Source of the DNA: Zasmidium citrigriseum
Lineage: Eukaryota > Ascomycota > Dothideomycetes > Mycosphaerellales > Mycosphaerellaceae
DNA: 63,260 bases
Reading direction: 5' to 3'
NCBI GenBank assembly: GCA_002786025.1
Contig: NHNW01000096.1
Location: 1 to 63,260, forward strand
The translations under genes were made by a program, and so were the position numbers. Below are positions 22,235-32,219 of the stretch, in pieces. The notes beneath the pieces were generated by a model. It worked only from the letters and a program-made list of their open reading frames with translations. It did not search any database and was not told the DNA's origin. Position 1 is the stretch's first letter; the number at the start of each line of letters is the position of its first letter.

Positions 22235-22928
22235 GCGATTGCATTCTAGAATGCCAAACGCCATGTTTGATGGCCTCGAAAAGATTAAGGAAAAGACCAC
22301 TTACCTTTCATCGCAAGGCGAAGGTCAGTCGAGCGCTCATAACACCTTCCCAGCCATCGGCAATCAACATCCACTCTACTGCCGTCTAGAGGCTAAAAGC
22401 GCCTCACAAAGAGGTGCATGATCGACAAAGTACATTGGGGTATGTACTTCGCTCTGCAGCCAGTGCTGTCGAGAGGGGAAGCCATTGCGGAGGTGTTGTC
22501 GTCCCGTTTCAGAACGAGATATTGCAAGCGATCAAAGTAGAGATGTAGAGATTCCAGCCAGCTATCCTCGTTTCACCTATTCAGGATCAGGCGGTCGTAT
22601 CTGATGTCGTTGGCATGTACTGGGAGATACATGTTCGGAGACAAGAAGAGGTGCGGTCCCTGAATTCACCTCCACGTGGTTCCACCTCCACACTCCACCA
22701 ATCCTGCACATCCTCGGGTTTCGCGACAATTCATCCAGAAACCTGAACCATCGCGAGCACGGCAGTTGTTGCTTGTTCTCAAGAGCGGGGTTTCGACGAT
22801 TCGAACGCGAGATGGCTCGCTTGTGCAGACGTGGTGAGTGGGTGGTGAAGAGCATGGAGTTTGGGTGAAGATACACTTGTTTGGTGGATGGCTATCGATT
22901 GAATGATATTTCGGGGAAGGGAACGAAC
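22235..22928. promoter_or_regulatory. Bidirectional promoter, MFS-2 / FAD monooxygenase
   Basis: This 694-bp gap between divergent starts has no supported gene. A possible mini first exon of MFS-2 (22311-22305) followed by a GTAAGT donor lies within it. The frame of the monooxygenase remains open upstream to 22881, but GTG/ATG there precedes a non-conserved 16-residue segment. Confidence 0.4.
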
Positions 22929-24191
22929 ATGGCCTCCCATACGGATGGCGATATACAACCCTCTGGCATCCGCGTAGTCATCGTCGGCGCCGGTTTCGCG
23001 GGACTCACAGCCGCCATAGAATGCACCCGCAAAGGCCACTCCTGCATCGTGCTCGACTCCGTAAAGGAGATGAAACAGCTGGGAGACATCATATCCTTCG
23101 GCGCCAACGCAGGCCGAATCTTCGACCGCTGGCCTGGAGTACCTGAGAAGCTGAGGCCGATATGCCATCGTTCGGAGAAGATTGAGTTTAAGCTTTGGAC
23201 GGGAGAGCATATCTATACCCAGTATTGGACTGGGGAAGAGGCGAACTTTGGGAGCAGGTATAATGGGCATAGAGGAGAGATACATGAGATTGTGTATGAT
23301 CATGCGGTTGAAATGGGTGTTGAGATCCGGCTGGGACAAGAGGTGACAGAGTACTTTGAGACTGGAAATGGGGCCGGCGTGGTGTCGAATGGTGAACGAA
23401 TAGTGGGAGATGTCGTGATTGGAGCAGATGGTGTTCGTTCAAAAGCGAGGACGTTGGTTCTGGGCTACGACGACAAGCCCAAGCCCAGCGGCTATGCAAT
23501 ATACCGAGCCTGGATGGGCAGCGAGGATCTGGCCAAAAGTGATTTGACGAAGGACCTGGTGATCAACGGCGACACGCATACTGGATGGCTCGGACCCGAT
23601 ATTCACTTCCTAGCAGCGTCAATCAAAGAAGGCAAGGAGTTCTCCTGGGTCATGACGCACAAAGATACTCGCGATGTGGATGAAGGCTGGTCAGAACCTG
23701 GGAACCACGACGATGCGTGCAAGTTTCTCAGCGGCTGGAATCCGACAGTACATGCCATTGTTCGCATGACTCCTCCTGAAAAGCTTGTGGACTGGAAGCT
23801 GGTGTATCGAGACCCTCTGCCGACGTGGATTTCACCCAAGGCACGAATTGCATTGATAGGCGACGCTGCGCACCCATTTCTTCCCACTTCGATCCAGGGT
23901 GCTAGCCAGGCGATGGAAGATGGCGTATGCCTCGCCGCATGCCTTCAGCTCAGCGGTAAAGAGCATGTGACGGATGCTTTACGAGCATATGAAAAGATCA
24001 GATATGACAGGGTGAAGATGACACAGAAGACGGGCGAGACGACACGAGATCAGTGGCACAAAGCTGACTTCGACAATCTCATGAAGTATCCAGAAGCAGT
24101 CAAGCTCAAGCGCGATCCTGTGATTCTCGGCCATGATGCGGAAGCACATGCTTATCAGGTCTATCGTGAGGTTGTTGCTTCACTCAGTTGA
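22929..24191 (+). CDS. FAD-dependent monooxygenase, salicylate hydroxylase-like
   Basis: A single exon of 420 residues starts at ATG 22929, chosen because the Rossmann fold begins about 15 residues later. The dinucleotide-binding GxGxxG is at residues ~20-25 (VIVGAGFAGLTAAIE). The group A flavoprotein DG motif follows (VIGADGVRS). The second FAD-binding GD motif is at ~311 (IGDAAHPFLPTSIQGASQAMEDG region, with the Gly, Asp and Pro residues intact). All are needed for NAD(P)H-driven hydroxylation of an aromatic or related ring. The lack of introns contrasts with its cluster neighbours. The gene is divergent from MFS-2 and is the right-hand end of the catabolic cluster. The family is broad (salicylate, kynurenine, 6-hydroxynicotinate and polyketide hydroxylases), so the substrate is open. 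Confidence 0.93.
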   Translation: MASHTDGDIQPSGIRVVIVGAGFAGLTAAIECTRKGHSCIVLDSVKEMKQLGDIISFGANAGRIFDRWPGVPEKLRPICHRSEKIEFKLWTGEHIYTQYWTGEEANFGSRYNGHRGEIHEIVYDHAVEMGVEIRLGQEVTEYFETGNGAGVVSNGERIVGDVVIGADGVRSKARTLVLGYDDKPKPSGYAIYRAWMGSEDLAKSDLTKDLVINGDTHTGWLGPDIHFLAASIKEGKEFSWVMTHKDTRDVDEGWSEPGNHDDACKFLSGWNPTVHAIVRMTPPEKLVDWKLVYRDPLPTWISPKARIALIGDAAHPFLPTSIQGASQAMEDGVCLAACLQLSGKEHVTDALRAYEKIRYDRVKMTQKTGETTRDQWHKADFDNLMKYPEAVKLKRDPVILGHDAEAHAYQVYREVVASLS

Positions 24192-24801
24192 GGTCGGAGG
24201 TCAGTGCGCTTGCACATGCTGAGAGGCATATAGTCAACTTCTGCTTCCGTCTTCTTCTCTTCTTCCGACACACACTCAACAACAACCATTTGTCAACACC
24301 AGCCAACCTAATCAACATCGGACCACCTTTCCAACCCCTACTGATAACACCGCGCCGCCATTGACTTGCCTTGAACACCACAGCGTCAAGCAACGGCCGC
24401 GGCACCGGCGACAAGGAGGCGGCTTCGTTATCACAGGGGGATCACGTCTTCTGACTGGCACCACCTCACTTCAGATCGACTTCCAGGTTCGCAAAATCAT
24501 ATCGGCAACGAAAGGCATCACTGACTACCACCAGCACTCCCGTCACAAACCATCATCAGCACTCTGTTCACAGACCACCGTCAGTCCTCCCCTCACAGAC
24601 CAACCACTCTCGCTGGCGAGTCGCAGCTTCACCAACAACCGGATCTACCAACTGCGAATTGTCACTTTCGACGGCATCTGAGAATCGGCAGACTTCACAA
24701 GACCAACTTGCGCTGGGCGCATCTTGCATCCAGAAGAGCTCTCCAGTTCCAATATCTGTCACATCTGACTCTCAAAAGTTCAGCGACCGGGCTTGCACAA
24801 A
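24192..24801. other. Intergenic / 5' leader of the UIM-protein gene
   Basis: This 610-bp region is without a supported gene. It is rich in pyrimidine stretches (for example cttcttctcttcttcc near 24250) and short CA-rich runs, typical of fungal promoter and 5' untranslated sequence. It includes the 3' end of the monooxygenase transcript. Confidence 0.4.
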
Positions 24802-26214
24802 ATGCAATACTGCACTATCCTCTTCATCCCCAAGGGAACGAAAAGAAAGAACAAGAAGCGCAACCTCCCGGACGCGGCAAAGGGCCGACTGCACGTTGGT
24901 TACTGTCTGAGAGATTGGTGCAAAGTCTGGTACGTTGAGCAGTCAAGGGGCGAGCGCCAGTCCGGTCAATTACCAAGACACTGCTGACATTTTGCTTATA
25001 GGTACGAGCCAGCAGACGACGACGATGCACCAGAAGGTGGTCAGATGATTTCAATGTACCGCTACCATCCCAATCCGAAGTTTGAGACTAGCGCGGCGCC
25101 CGGCTCAAAGCGTCGCGAGCCTCAAGAGGGAGAGATCGCTTGGCTTCCGCATTTTGACCCCAAGCACATTCAATCCAGCAAGCCAAAGGAAAAGAACCTG
25201 ATTCATAATCAGACCCTCTACGACATCTATCGCTTCCTGGATGAGGACGATCCGGAGATCATCGAGGAACTTGTCACTGAACTCACGGACGTGAATCATC
25301 GGCGTTGGCAATCGCTCTTCGAGGAGGCCATCAAGTACAAGAAGTCGAAGATGAACGCCAAACAGAGAAGAGCCGAGCGCCTCAAGAGGAATGGACAGAG
25401 GGCTGAAGATGTCGTGGATGAGGGAGATTCCGCCTATGAGACGGACAGCGACGGAGATGCTCTTCCTGCTGCTCCATTGGGGCCAATGGCTCCTCCTCCC
25501 GCCCCAGGGCGTGGTGCTCAGGCCAAGCGTTCGTCCCTCTTCGTCGGCCGCGGTGGCCCGGCGTCGAAGAGAAGCAGAGTGTCGAGTCCGTCTAGCAGTG
25601 GGACGGGCGGAACGCGGTCTTCTCATATCGGAAGATTGCCAGCACATCGCAGAGCTGCAGGTCGCCCTGCACATTTGAACGGACCTCCCTTCAGACCCAT
25701 GCAGCAGCCCTTCAGGGAGGACTCAGACGATAATGGAGGCGTGTTCATGAGCGGCGGTAACAATCACCTGCCTGGCAGCTACCTACAGAGCTCCCGGTCT
25801 GTCAGCGCCCCAGTCATTGACGGCCGTGACCCAGGCGACCCTCCTCGCGCGGGGAGTGAGGATTGGGACTCGAGCCCCCCGGAGCGAGACCTTCCACAAG
25901 CCCAACCAAGAAACGAAGCAGATTGGCTCAACGACGTCGGCAAGTGGCAGCAGATTGGCGACGAGGTCATTGACGAAGACGAGGGAGTCCGAAGAGCCAT
26001 GCGGGATAGCGTCGCTCCAGAGGCTTCGGCATCGCAGATGCCGCCACCGACTGGATCGCGGCCAATACAGCCAACTGTTGAGGACGAAGGAGTGGATGAT
26101 GGGTTCGATCCCGAACAAATAAGAGCCGCCCAGCGAGCAAGCCTGGCCCCAGATTCTCGGCCTGCCCAACCCACGGAAGCTGAACACAAGAACGAGAGCG
26201 GAGACGAAGACTAG
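24802..26214 (+). CDS. Uncharacterised acidic/basic low-complexity protein with two UIM-like motifs
   Basis: Two exons, 24802-24929 and 25002-26214, with a 72-nt intron; 446 residues. I do not recognise the family. The N-terminal ~150 residues look ordered and conserved in style: a hydrophobic start (QYCTILFIPKG), a very basic stretch, HVGYCLRDWCKVWYEP across the splice junction, then an all-helical acidic/basic segment ending in a long Lys/Arg-rich helix (~130-160). The remainder is Pro/Ser/Gly-rich and probably disordered, with a basic KRSRV patch that could be nuclear-targeting. Near the C-terminus two segments fit the ubiquitin-interacting motif (acidic patch, hydrophobic-x-x-Ala-x-x-x-Ser): ~367-381 (DEDEGVRRAMRDSVA) and ~410-425 (DPEQIRAAQRASLA). 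A ubiquitin-binding role is inference. Confidence 0.85.
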
Positions 26215-26693
26215 AGGTGTGGTCTCACAAGTACGGACGACAGAGACATCTCTCTCACCGAAGAGCCTTGAACAAAGCGACTCGACACTTACATTACACT
26301 TACACGACATTACGACAACAAATTGATGCGACGAGATGCTACCTTGCAACTCACTACTTATGACTGACATTTCACGAGCATTGGATGACAGAGCGAACTC
26401 TCGAAGGAATGGCGACAGAGGAGAGTTCCATACTTTGGCTTTGCATGTACTTCTATATGAACTTGTAATGATTCCTTATTCTTGATTAATAAATAGACTC
26501 CATCGATGACCCTCACTCACATGCAAGCGGACTGGGCTCCGTGTGGGGGCCGAAATAGAATCATTGAACCTCTGCAAAAGTTCAAGCTCGTGCAAACAAC
26601 TTCCATCTTCCACGATCACTCACTCCTTGGCCTGTAAATTTCGCCCGACTGTACATGTACATTCAATAGACCTTTCGGCATCCATCAGGCGCA
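26215..26693. other. Intergenic region before the tRNase Z frame
   Basis: This 479-bp stretch holds the 3' untranslated region of the UIM-protein gene and the promoter/leader of the tRNase Z gene. A short upstream frame, ATG at 26655 ending in TAG at 26667 (4 codons), lies just before the open extension and is in the same frame. No ATG joins the extension without a stop. Confidence 0.5.
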
Positions 26694-29600
26694 TTGGCTT
26701 CCACGCATAGAGCGATAGAGCGCCTCACGAGACCCACGACTTCACGATTCTGCTCCAATTCCCTCCGTCAATTCAACACTTCTCCCCTCCTTCGATCGAA
26801 ATCCAGCGACGGCGAAGACTCCTCAGATAATCAGTCACAAAATCACACCCTGTCAGCTCTCCGCGGCCTTCTCTACGAACGCAAGCAGCCCACGAAACCT
26901 CCATCCGCCGAACCTACAACCAAGCCTCTACCACCACCAACTGCCTCCCGCCTAGTCGCTACCTTCGAGCCAAGAGTCCGACACTACATCCCTCCCGGCA
27001 CACCCACAAGTCGATGGTACGAGCGCACGACACAGTCCTTGACGAAACTGAGCAGGAGCAATGAGTCACATCCGCCAACGCAGCGTTTCGACGGAATCGG
27101 CCAGCTGATTCTACGCGAAGAACACCGCCAACAACTGAAGCGAGAGTATCCTCCGCTTTTCAAGGAATTGATCAAGCCAGACTACCGGACACACTTCAAG
27201 ATGCGCTCGTTTGTGCAGATCCTCACGACGCCGACGGCGGACACGCCGGGGACGACGCTGTTGTTGCATTTCGACAATAAGAGGTATTTGATTGGGAGTC
27301 TGGCTGAGGGGACACAGAGGGCTTGCGTGCAGATGGGGGCGAGGTTGTTGAAGGTGTCGGAGTGTTTCCTTACGGGACGGACGGAGTGGAAGAATACTGG
27401 TGGTCTTATTGGCATGATACTCACGCTGGCGGACTCTTCGGCGTCTAGTCAGGCGAGCTCGTTGGAAGATGCACTCAAGAAGGCCAGGTCAAAAGCAAGG
27501 AGATTGGGGATTGAGGATGACCCCGAGAAGATGCGACAGTTGGAGGACGAGGCCAAGGCGACGAGTAATACTTTGTCGATCTATGGGCCTCCGAATCTGA
27601 ATCATACCCTTGCGACTGCGAGGAGGTACGTGTTTCGGAAAGGCATGCCTGTGAACATCCATGAGATTCGCGAGGGAGGTGAGAAGAGTCAAGCACAGAA
27701 CGGAGACGATGCGTGGGAGCCGTTCTGGGCGGATGAGAATGTCAAAGTCTGGGCCATGTCCATCTCGCCTTCCAAGGCAGACGGCTCGAAGTTGACACCT
27801 CCAGCGTCCATCAGTCCTCGTAAGCGGAGTATTGACGAAGTCTATGCTGATGAGAATGGAACTTCGGCCGTTGTCGACGATGGATTCAGCCCAGAGGAGC
27901 GGGACTATCTCACTGTCAAGGCTGTTGTATCCGAGATGTTCAACTCCACCTGGCGGCTCGACACGCTCTACGAGACGCCGCTATCAGAAGTCAAGCTTCC
28001 AGCGACCATCTTCATCCGCAATTCGGAAACAAACAAGATCGAGAAGTATAGGGGCCCACTGCCTGGTGGTAACCAAGATGTGCCGGATCCAGGTCTCAAG
28101 GTACTGGTTCGAAAGCCCTGGCCGGGCGCACTTGTCGAGAGCCTACCTCCAACGAAACCTGCGAAGGAAGCTGTCAGCTACATCTTCAGGAATCACATGC
28201 AACGAGGCAAGTTTCGTCCCGACCGAGCCAAGGCGTTGAAAGTCAAGGCTGGTCCTGACTTTTCAGCTCTATCCAAGGGACAGAGCGTGCAGAACGCAGA
28301 TGGCGAGACGATTACGCCTGACATGGTCCTTGAACCTAGCAGAATAGGAGGCGGCATTGCTATCGTTGATCTACCTGGACCAGAGTACATCGACAACCTG
28401 ATCTCAAGACCGGAATGGCGCGAGGCAAAAGTGATGGAGGGTGTCGGTGCGATGGTATGGATTTGCGGAAGTGATGTCGCTAGTGATCCTCGCGTACATG
28501 CCTTCATGCAAGAGTTGAAACACCTCGAGCACCTAGTCTCATCGCCAGACTACTGCCCCAATGGGCTGTCTCTCGATTCAGCTGCTGCTGCTACCGTTCG
28601 GCTACAGCAGGTCGATCCCCAGCGATATGGCGTGCCTGTTCATGATTCGGAATCCAGTAATGGCCTTCAACTATACGGTGGACAAGATGACTGGAAAACC
28701 GTAAGGTCAGAAAGACCACTGCCCGAGGGAGTTCGAATTGCCGCCCGTGGTCAATCCGTTCAGCTCGAACCTTCGATAGAGGTCCAAACGAAGGAGACTG
28801 TTGCGCCTCTTCAAATTCCTGAAACGGCGGCTGAGGTTCCCAAAGAGGTCATGGAGGAGGCTGTCAAGTCACAGGAAGCTGCCAAAGATGTTGATGATGA
28901 GACGAAGTCTTGGATCGAGAGCTTACCGCCCGGAGCCAAAGATGCTGAGATCATCACACTTGGCACGGGCTCTGCCCTACCTTCGAAGTACCGCAATGTC
29001 TCTGCAACGTTGGTTCGGGTTCCTGACTGGGGCAACATTCTCCTCGATGCGGGCGAGAATACTCTTGGTCAACTGAAGCGTGTCTTCACAGCCGAGGAGA
29101 TGAAGCAGGTACTTCAAGATCTGAAGATGATTCACATCAGTCACATGCACGCCGACCACCAGCTTGGAACGACAAGCGTTATCAAGGCGTGGTACGAGGA
29201 GGTACATGGCAGTCAGTCAGCGCCGCTAATCGATTCAACTGCGTCAGAGGGCAACGACTTCACATCGATGTTCGCGAATGAGCGCAGGCTCGTCATCGTT
29301 GCCGAGCCGGCCATGCTCTTCTGGCTCGCCGAATACAGTGCAGTCGAAGACTACGGCTATTCACGCATTGCTCCGCTCAACCTCACCCCCGCCGAGACAT
29401 TCAGAGGTCGTCGCTCGAAGCTGCAATGGTTCGTGCCCGCCTCGCTACTGAAGGACCTTTCGTGGGACGACGCTGGTGATCTGCTCGCCCGCAACACCCT
29501 ATCTCCTTCAGACATCAATCTTGCCGACATCCAATGTGTGGGCGTCAAGCACTGTCACGGAGCTCGTGCCGTCAGCATCACGCTCCCGTCTGGCTTCAAG

Positions 29601-30290
29601 CTTTCGTATTCAGGGGACTGTCGCCCCTCAAAGCCTTTCGCGCAGATCGGAAAGCATAGCACTGTCTGCATTCACGAGGCGACTTTTGATGATGAGCTGC
29701 AAGGTGATGCTGAGGCGAAGAACCACAGCACCACGTCGGAGGCGTTGAACATTGCGCAGATGATGCGTGCGAAGGCTTGTGTGCTGACGCACTTCAGTCA
29801 GCGGTATCAAAAGGTCCCGGTGCTGGAACGTGCTGAGGGCGAGCCTGAGCCTGTTGAAGACGTCGCAATGACTGAGGATGGCGATGCTGATGCAGGCGAG
29901 GCGACCAATCCTGAAGATGGCGTAGGTGGACCTTTGGAAGATGCGGCTGCTACATTCCCCGATCAAGAGACCACCGACAACGGCGGCAAGCAATACGACT
30001 TGCCATCTAAGAAGTCCGCTGCGAATGGAGCACCCGTGCCGGCCGGCGGTCCGCCCGAAGCCGTCAAGTTCAAACTCACATCCGACATGAAGGTGGGCAT
30101 TGCCTTCGACTACATGCGCGTCAAAGTCGGCGACATCTGGCAACTGGAGAAGTTCACACCAGCACTCCTCAAGCTCTTCGCCGAAGAAGAAAAGGAGAAA
30201 GAGAAAGACAAGGCTCAGTCAACCCAAGCTCTCCAGAGAAGCGGAAGCAAGAAAGACAAAAAGAAGAAAGGTGGTCAGAGAAACAACTGA
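26694..30290 (+). CDS. TRZ1: Ribonuclease Z, long form (tRNase Z-L / ELAC2-Trz1), with an ATG-less upstream extension
   Basis: Removes 3' trailers from precursor tRNAs in nucleus and mitochondria. The canonical protein starts at ATG 27201 (1029 residues): MRSFVQILTTPTADTPGT is the standard tRNase Z-L N-terminus. It continues through the degenerate amino half (~residues 1-450) to the catalytic carboxy half. There the zinc motif HMHADH (His/Asp at 29142-29159) is intact, as are the distal motifs KHCHGAR, SGDCRPS, HEATF, HSTTSEA and HFSQRY. Upstream, the frame is open for 169 more codons from 26694 (open from 26670) with no ATG. Its start is Arg/Ser-rich and looks like a mitochondrial presequence (RFCSNSLRQFNTSPLLRSKS). 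Initiation at a near-cognate codon (TTG 26694 or another) or a missed upstream exon are the options. No introns are needed elsewhere. The enzyme assignment is secure; the true 5' end is not. Confidence 0.93.
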   Translation: MASTHRAIERLTRPTTSRFCSNSLRQFNTSPLLRSKSSDGEDSSDNQSQNHTLSALRGLLYERKQPTKPPSAEPTTKPLPPPTASRLVATFEPRVRHYIPPGTPTSRWYERTTQSLTKLSRSNESHPPTQRFDGIGQLILREEHRQQLKREYPPLFKELIKPDYRTHFKMRSFVQILTTPTADTPGTTLLLHFDNKRYLIGSLAEGTQRACVQMGARLLKVSECFLTGRTEWKNTGGLIGMILTLADSSASSQASSLEDALKKARSKARRLGIEDDPEKMRQLEDEAKATSNTLSIYGPPNLNHTLATARRYVFRKGMPVNIHEIREGGEKSQAQNGDDAWEPFWADENVKVWAMSISPSKADGSKLTPPASISPRKRSIDEVYADENGTSAVVDDGFSPEERDYLTVKAVVSEMFNSTWRLDTLYETPLSEVKLPATIFIRNSETNKIEKYRGPLPGGNQDVPDPGLKVLVRKPWPGALVESLPPTKPAKEAVSYIFRNHMQRGKFRPDRAKALKVKAGPDFSALSKGQSVQNADGETITPDMVLEPSRIGGGIAIVDLPGPEYIDNLISRPEWREAKVMEGVGAMVWICGSDVASDPRVHAFMQELKHLEHLVSSPDYCPNGLSLDSAAAATVRLQQVDPQRYGVPVHDSESSNGLQLYGGQDDWKTVRSERPLPEGVRIAARGQSVQLEPSIEVQTKETVAPLQIPETAAEVPKEVMEEAVKSQEAAKDVDDETKSWIESLPPGAKDAEIITLGTGSALPSKYRNVSATLVRVPDWGNILLDAGENTLGQLKRVFTAEEMKQVLQDLKMIHISHMHADHQLGTTSVIKAWYEEVHGSQSAPLIDSTASEGNDFTSMFANERRLVIVAEPAMLFWLAEYSAVEDYGYSRIAPLNLTPAETFRGRRSKLQWFVPASLLKDLSWDDAGDLLARNTLSPSDINLADIQCVGVKHCHGARAVSITLPSGFKLSYSGDCRPSKPFAQIGKHSTVCIHEATFDDELQGDAEAKNHSTTSEALNIAQMMRAKACVLTHFSQRYQKVPVLERAEGEPEPVEDVAMTEDGDADAGEATNPEDGVGGPLEDAAATFPDQETTDNGGKQYDLPSKKSAANGAPVPAGGPPEAVKFKLTSDMKVGIAFDYMRVKVGDIWQLEKFTPALLKLFAEEEKEKEKDKAQSTQALQRSGSKKDKKKKGGQRNN

Positions 30291-30323
30291 ACTGAAAACC
30301 CCTGTACAAAAACAAAATCTACG

Positions 30324-31440
30324 CTATGCAATCGCATCCTCCAACTTCGAATCCTCTCCATGCAACATCTTGAACAAAGGTTCCCAGACCGTGACCGCCC
30401 GTCGAGTGATTCTCCCGTTGGACATTTCGGGTTCGGGGAAGAAGAAGTGGGATTTTGCGGAGCATTCGATTGCTTCGCCGTAGATTGAGGGATCTTCGAG
30501 GAGGCGCACGTATGCATCCGTCACTGTCTTGATAGGCGTCATGCTAACCACACATCAGCATCTCCACTCACAATCATCAAGGTAAGAGGCAAGGGGAAAG
30601 GAACTCACCACTCAGGACTAACAGCCTCAACCATCTCCCTCGGAATTATCGCCGTCTCGACGATCCCTGGCAGGACGCAATTCATCCTGATATTTTCTTT
30701 TGACCAAAGAACTTCTCTCACCCCTCGCATGAAATTGAGAACAGCGGCTTTCGCGCCATTGTATTCCGGATACGAGGGATGCGGATGTACGGCTGCTATA
30801 CTCGCTGTTGCGACGATTGCGCCGCCGGGAGTGGGGTTGAGGCGCATGAAGTGGATTGCGAGTTGGGTTCCGTAGAGGACGCCTTTGTCTGGGGGAAGGT
30901 CAGCAGATGTGCAAGGAGAGTGTTGGGTTTACGTACAGTCGACGTCTGTGCAGGAGGTGTCTGGACATGGGGGAATGTCTTCGGGCTTTGGAAGGGGGGT
31001 GGTTTGGGGGAGGAGGTAGAGCGAGGAGCGGTCGACTATGCCGGCGTTGGCGCAGAGGGCGTCGATGTGGCCGTGGGTTTGGTGGACTGTGAGGAAGGTT
31101 GTTGATTGGGAGAAGCTGGCAACGGTCAGTGGGGCCAGGAGAATGGTTTGCGGGAAGGACCGACGCACTAGGAAGAGACATCGGTGCGGTAGAAGTTTGC
31201 GTGTGGTTGGAGCTCTTCCAGGAGCTTGGGGTTGCATTTGAGATCTGCCATGGCGACGTGCCAGCCGCGTTGGACGAGGGTGCGGGAGAGGGCTGCGCCC
31301 ATGCCTGACTATTCGAAGAAGGGATGTTAGTACAGGAACACCGAGGGTTATGAGAGGAAACACACTGAGGCGCCCGTGACGATTGCGACTTTGCGGTCCA
31401 TTGTGGCGTTCGACTGAGAGTGGTTTGCGTTGGATGCCAT
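30324..31440 (-). CDS. Short-chain dehydrogenase/reductase (15-PGDH-like)
   Basis: Five exons (minus: 31440-31366, 31308-31169, 31115-30937, 30888-30609, 30543-30324) encode 297 residues; introns are 57, 53, 48 and 65 nt. The cofactor motif TGASSGMG is rebuilt exactly across the first intron (residues 22-29). The NNAG-type motif appears as CANAG, the catalytic serine lies in TASIAAVH, and the active-site YxxxK is Tyr174-NGA-Lys178. The C-terminal region (MTPIKTVTDAYVRLLEDP, then GEAIECS) resembles fungal members related to 15-hydroxyprostaglandin dehydrogenase. It is an NAD(P)-dependent alcohol/ketone oxidoreductase with unknown substrate. The stop is 33 bp from the convergent tRNase Z stop. 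ATG 31401, 13 codons later in frame, is an alternative start just before the Rossmann fold. Confidence 0.92.
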
Positions 31441-31477
31441 CTCAAAATCCGCAAAGATGGTCAGTATATATATCCCT

Positions 31478-31720
31478 CTCTTGCTCCCTGCTGATTTCTC
31501 TTCGGTCCCAGGAGCCAGGTCAAGTCCGAGATCTGAACAGTCCCGAGATCTGTCTCAAACGGTGATCCTTGTCAAGTGGGAATTTTTGTCAAGCGCCCAA
31601 TCGATCTATCGAAAAATGATCAATTCGAACTCACAAAAGTTGCAGGTATTTCTCTCGCCTTGCTATTTAAACAACCACGTACGTCTTCCTTGTGTAGGGC
31701 GAAACATGTGAAAGATGGTG
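31478..31720 (+). repeat. Dispersed repeat, copy A
   Basis: This sequence is homologous in direct orientation to 42739-42972. Shared blocks in the same order include gagccaggtca, agatctgt-tcaaa, tccttgtcaag, aatcgat-t-tcgaaaaatgat, aactcac-aaa and ccttgct-tttaaac. Copy A begins about 40 bp upstream of the short-chain dehydrogenase start codon, so it overlaps that gene's promoter. Differences from copy B include several C-to-T changes, as expected for light RIP or ordinary decay. No coding function is evident. Confidence 0.8.
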
Positions 31721-32219
31721 GTGCGGGTATCGTTCTCCGGGACGCTGCACCCGCTGCATGTGCTGGGGTGGCTTGACAGTTGCATTCACTTAAAGGGGCT
31801 AGGATGCTTGGGCAAGTCTACAGGTCCGAACTTCACCTCATGATCTCTCGATACAGTGCGGTGTGTCGGAATTCATCCACGAAACCACCGTTCTGATAGC
31901 CTTCATCAGCCTTCATCAGCTTTGATGACTCGGCCGAGCGGTCTGTCTTCCAACAGGTCCATCGTCTGAACACCTACACATCCACCCACCGCATCGAAAA
32001 TCTCCTCCACATTCGTTCTGACGTCCGCACCGAGCAAACCCGTCGGGTTCTTCTTGAGTCTCTTGACGCCAGTTTAGCTTGAGAAGGAGGTACGTCCTAC
32101 AGAACGCCTGGCTTTTACAAACCAGAAATATCGCGGAAGACACGCTCGCTTCATCATATCAGGTGGAGCACAAGTTCACATTTTTCTATCTATCAACCAC
32201 CACCTTGACAACTACGGAC
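31721..32219. other. Intergenic, nothing recognised
   Basis: This ~500-bp gap lies between dispersed repeat copy A and the 3' end of the LysM gene. A 10-bp unit (cttcatcagc) is duplicated at 31901-31920. No gene or RNA is supported. Confidence 0.4.

Noticed and set aside
26505..26690. Upstream exon giving an ATG to the tRNase Z extension
   Set aside because: ATG-led segments near 26505-26540 lack a convincing donor, and joining them to the available AG sites does not restore the extension's frame; kept only as an open alternative.
31901..31920. Duplicated cttcatcagc, and duplicated aagcatcgcca near 34070
   Set aside because: Two-copy short duplications in intergenic DNA; common by chance or slippage and without context.
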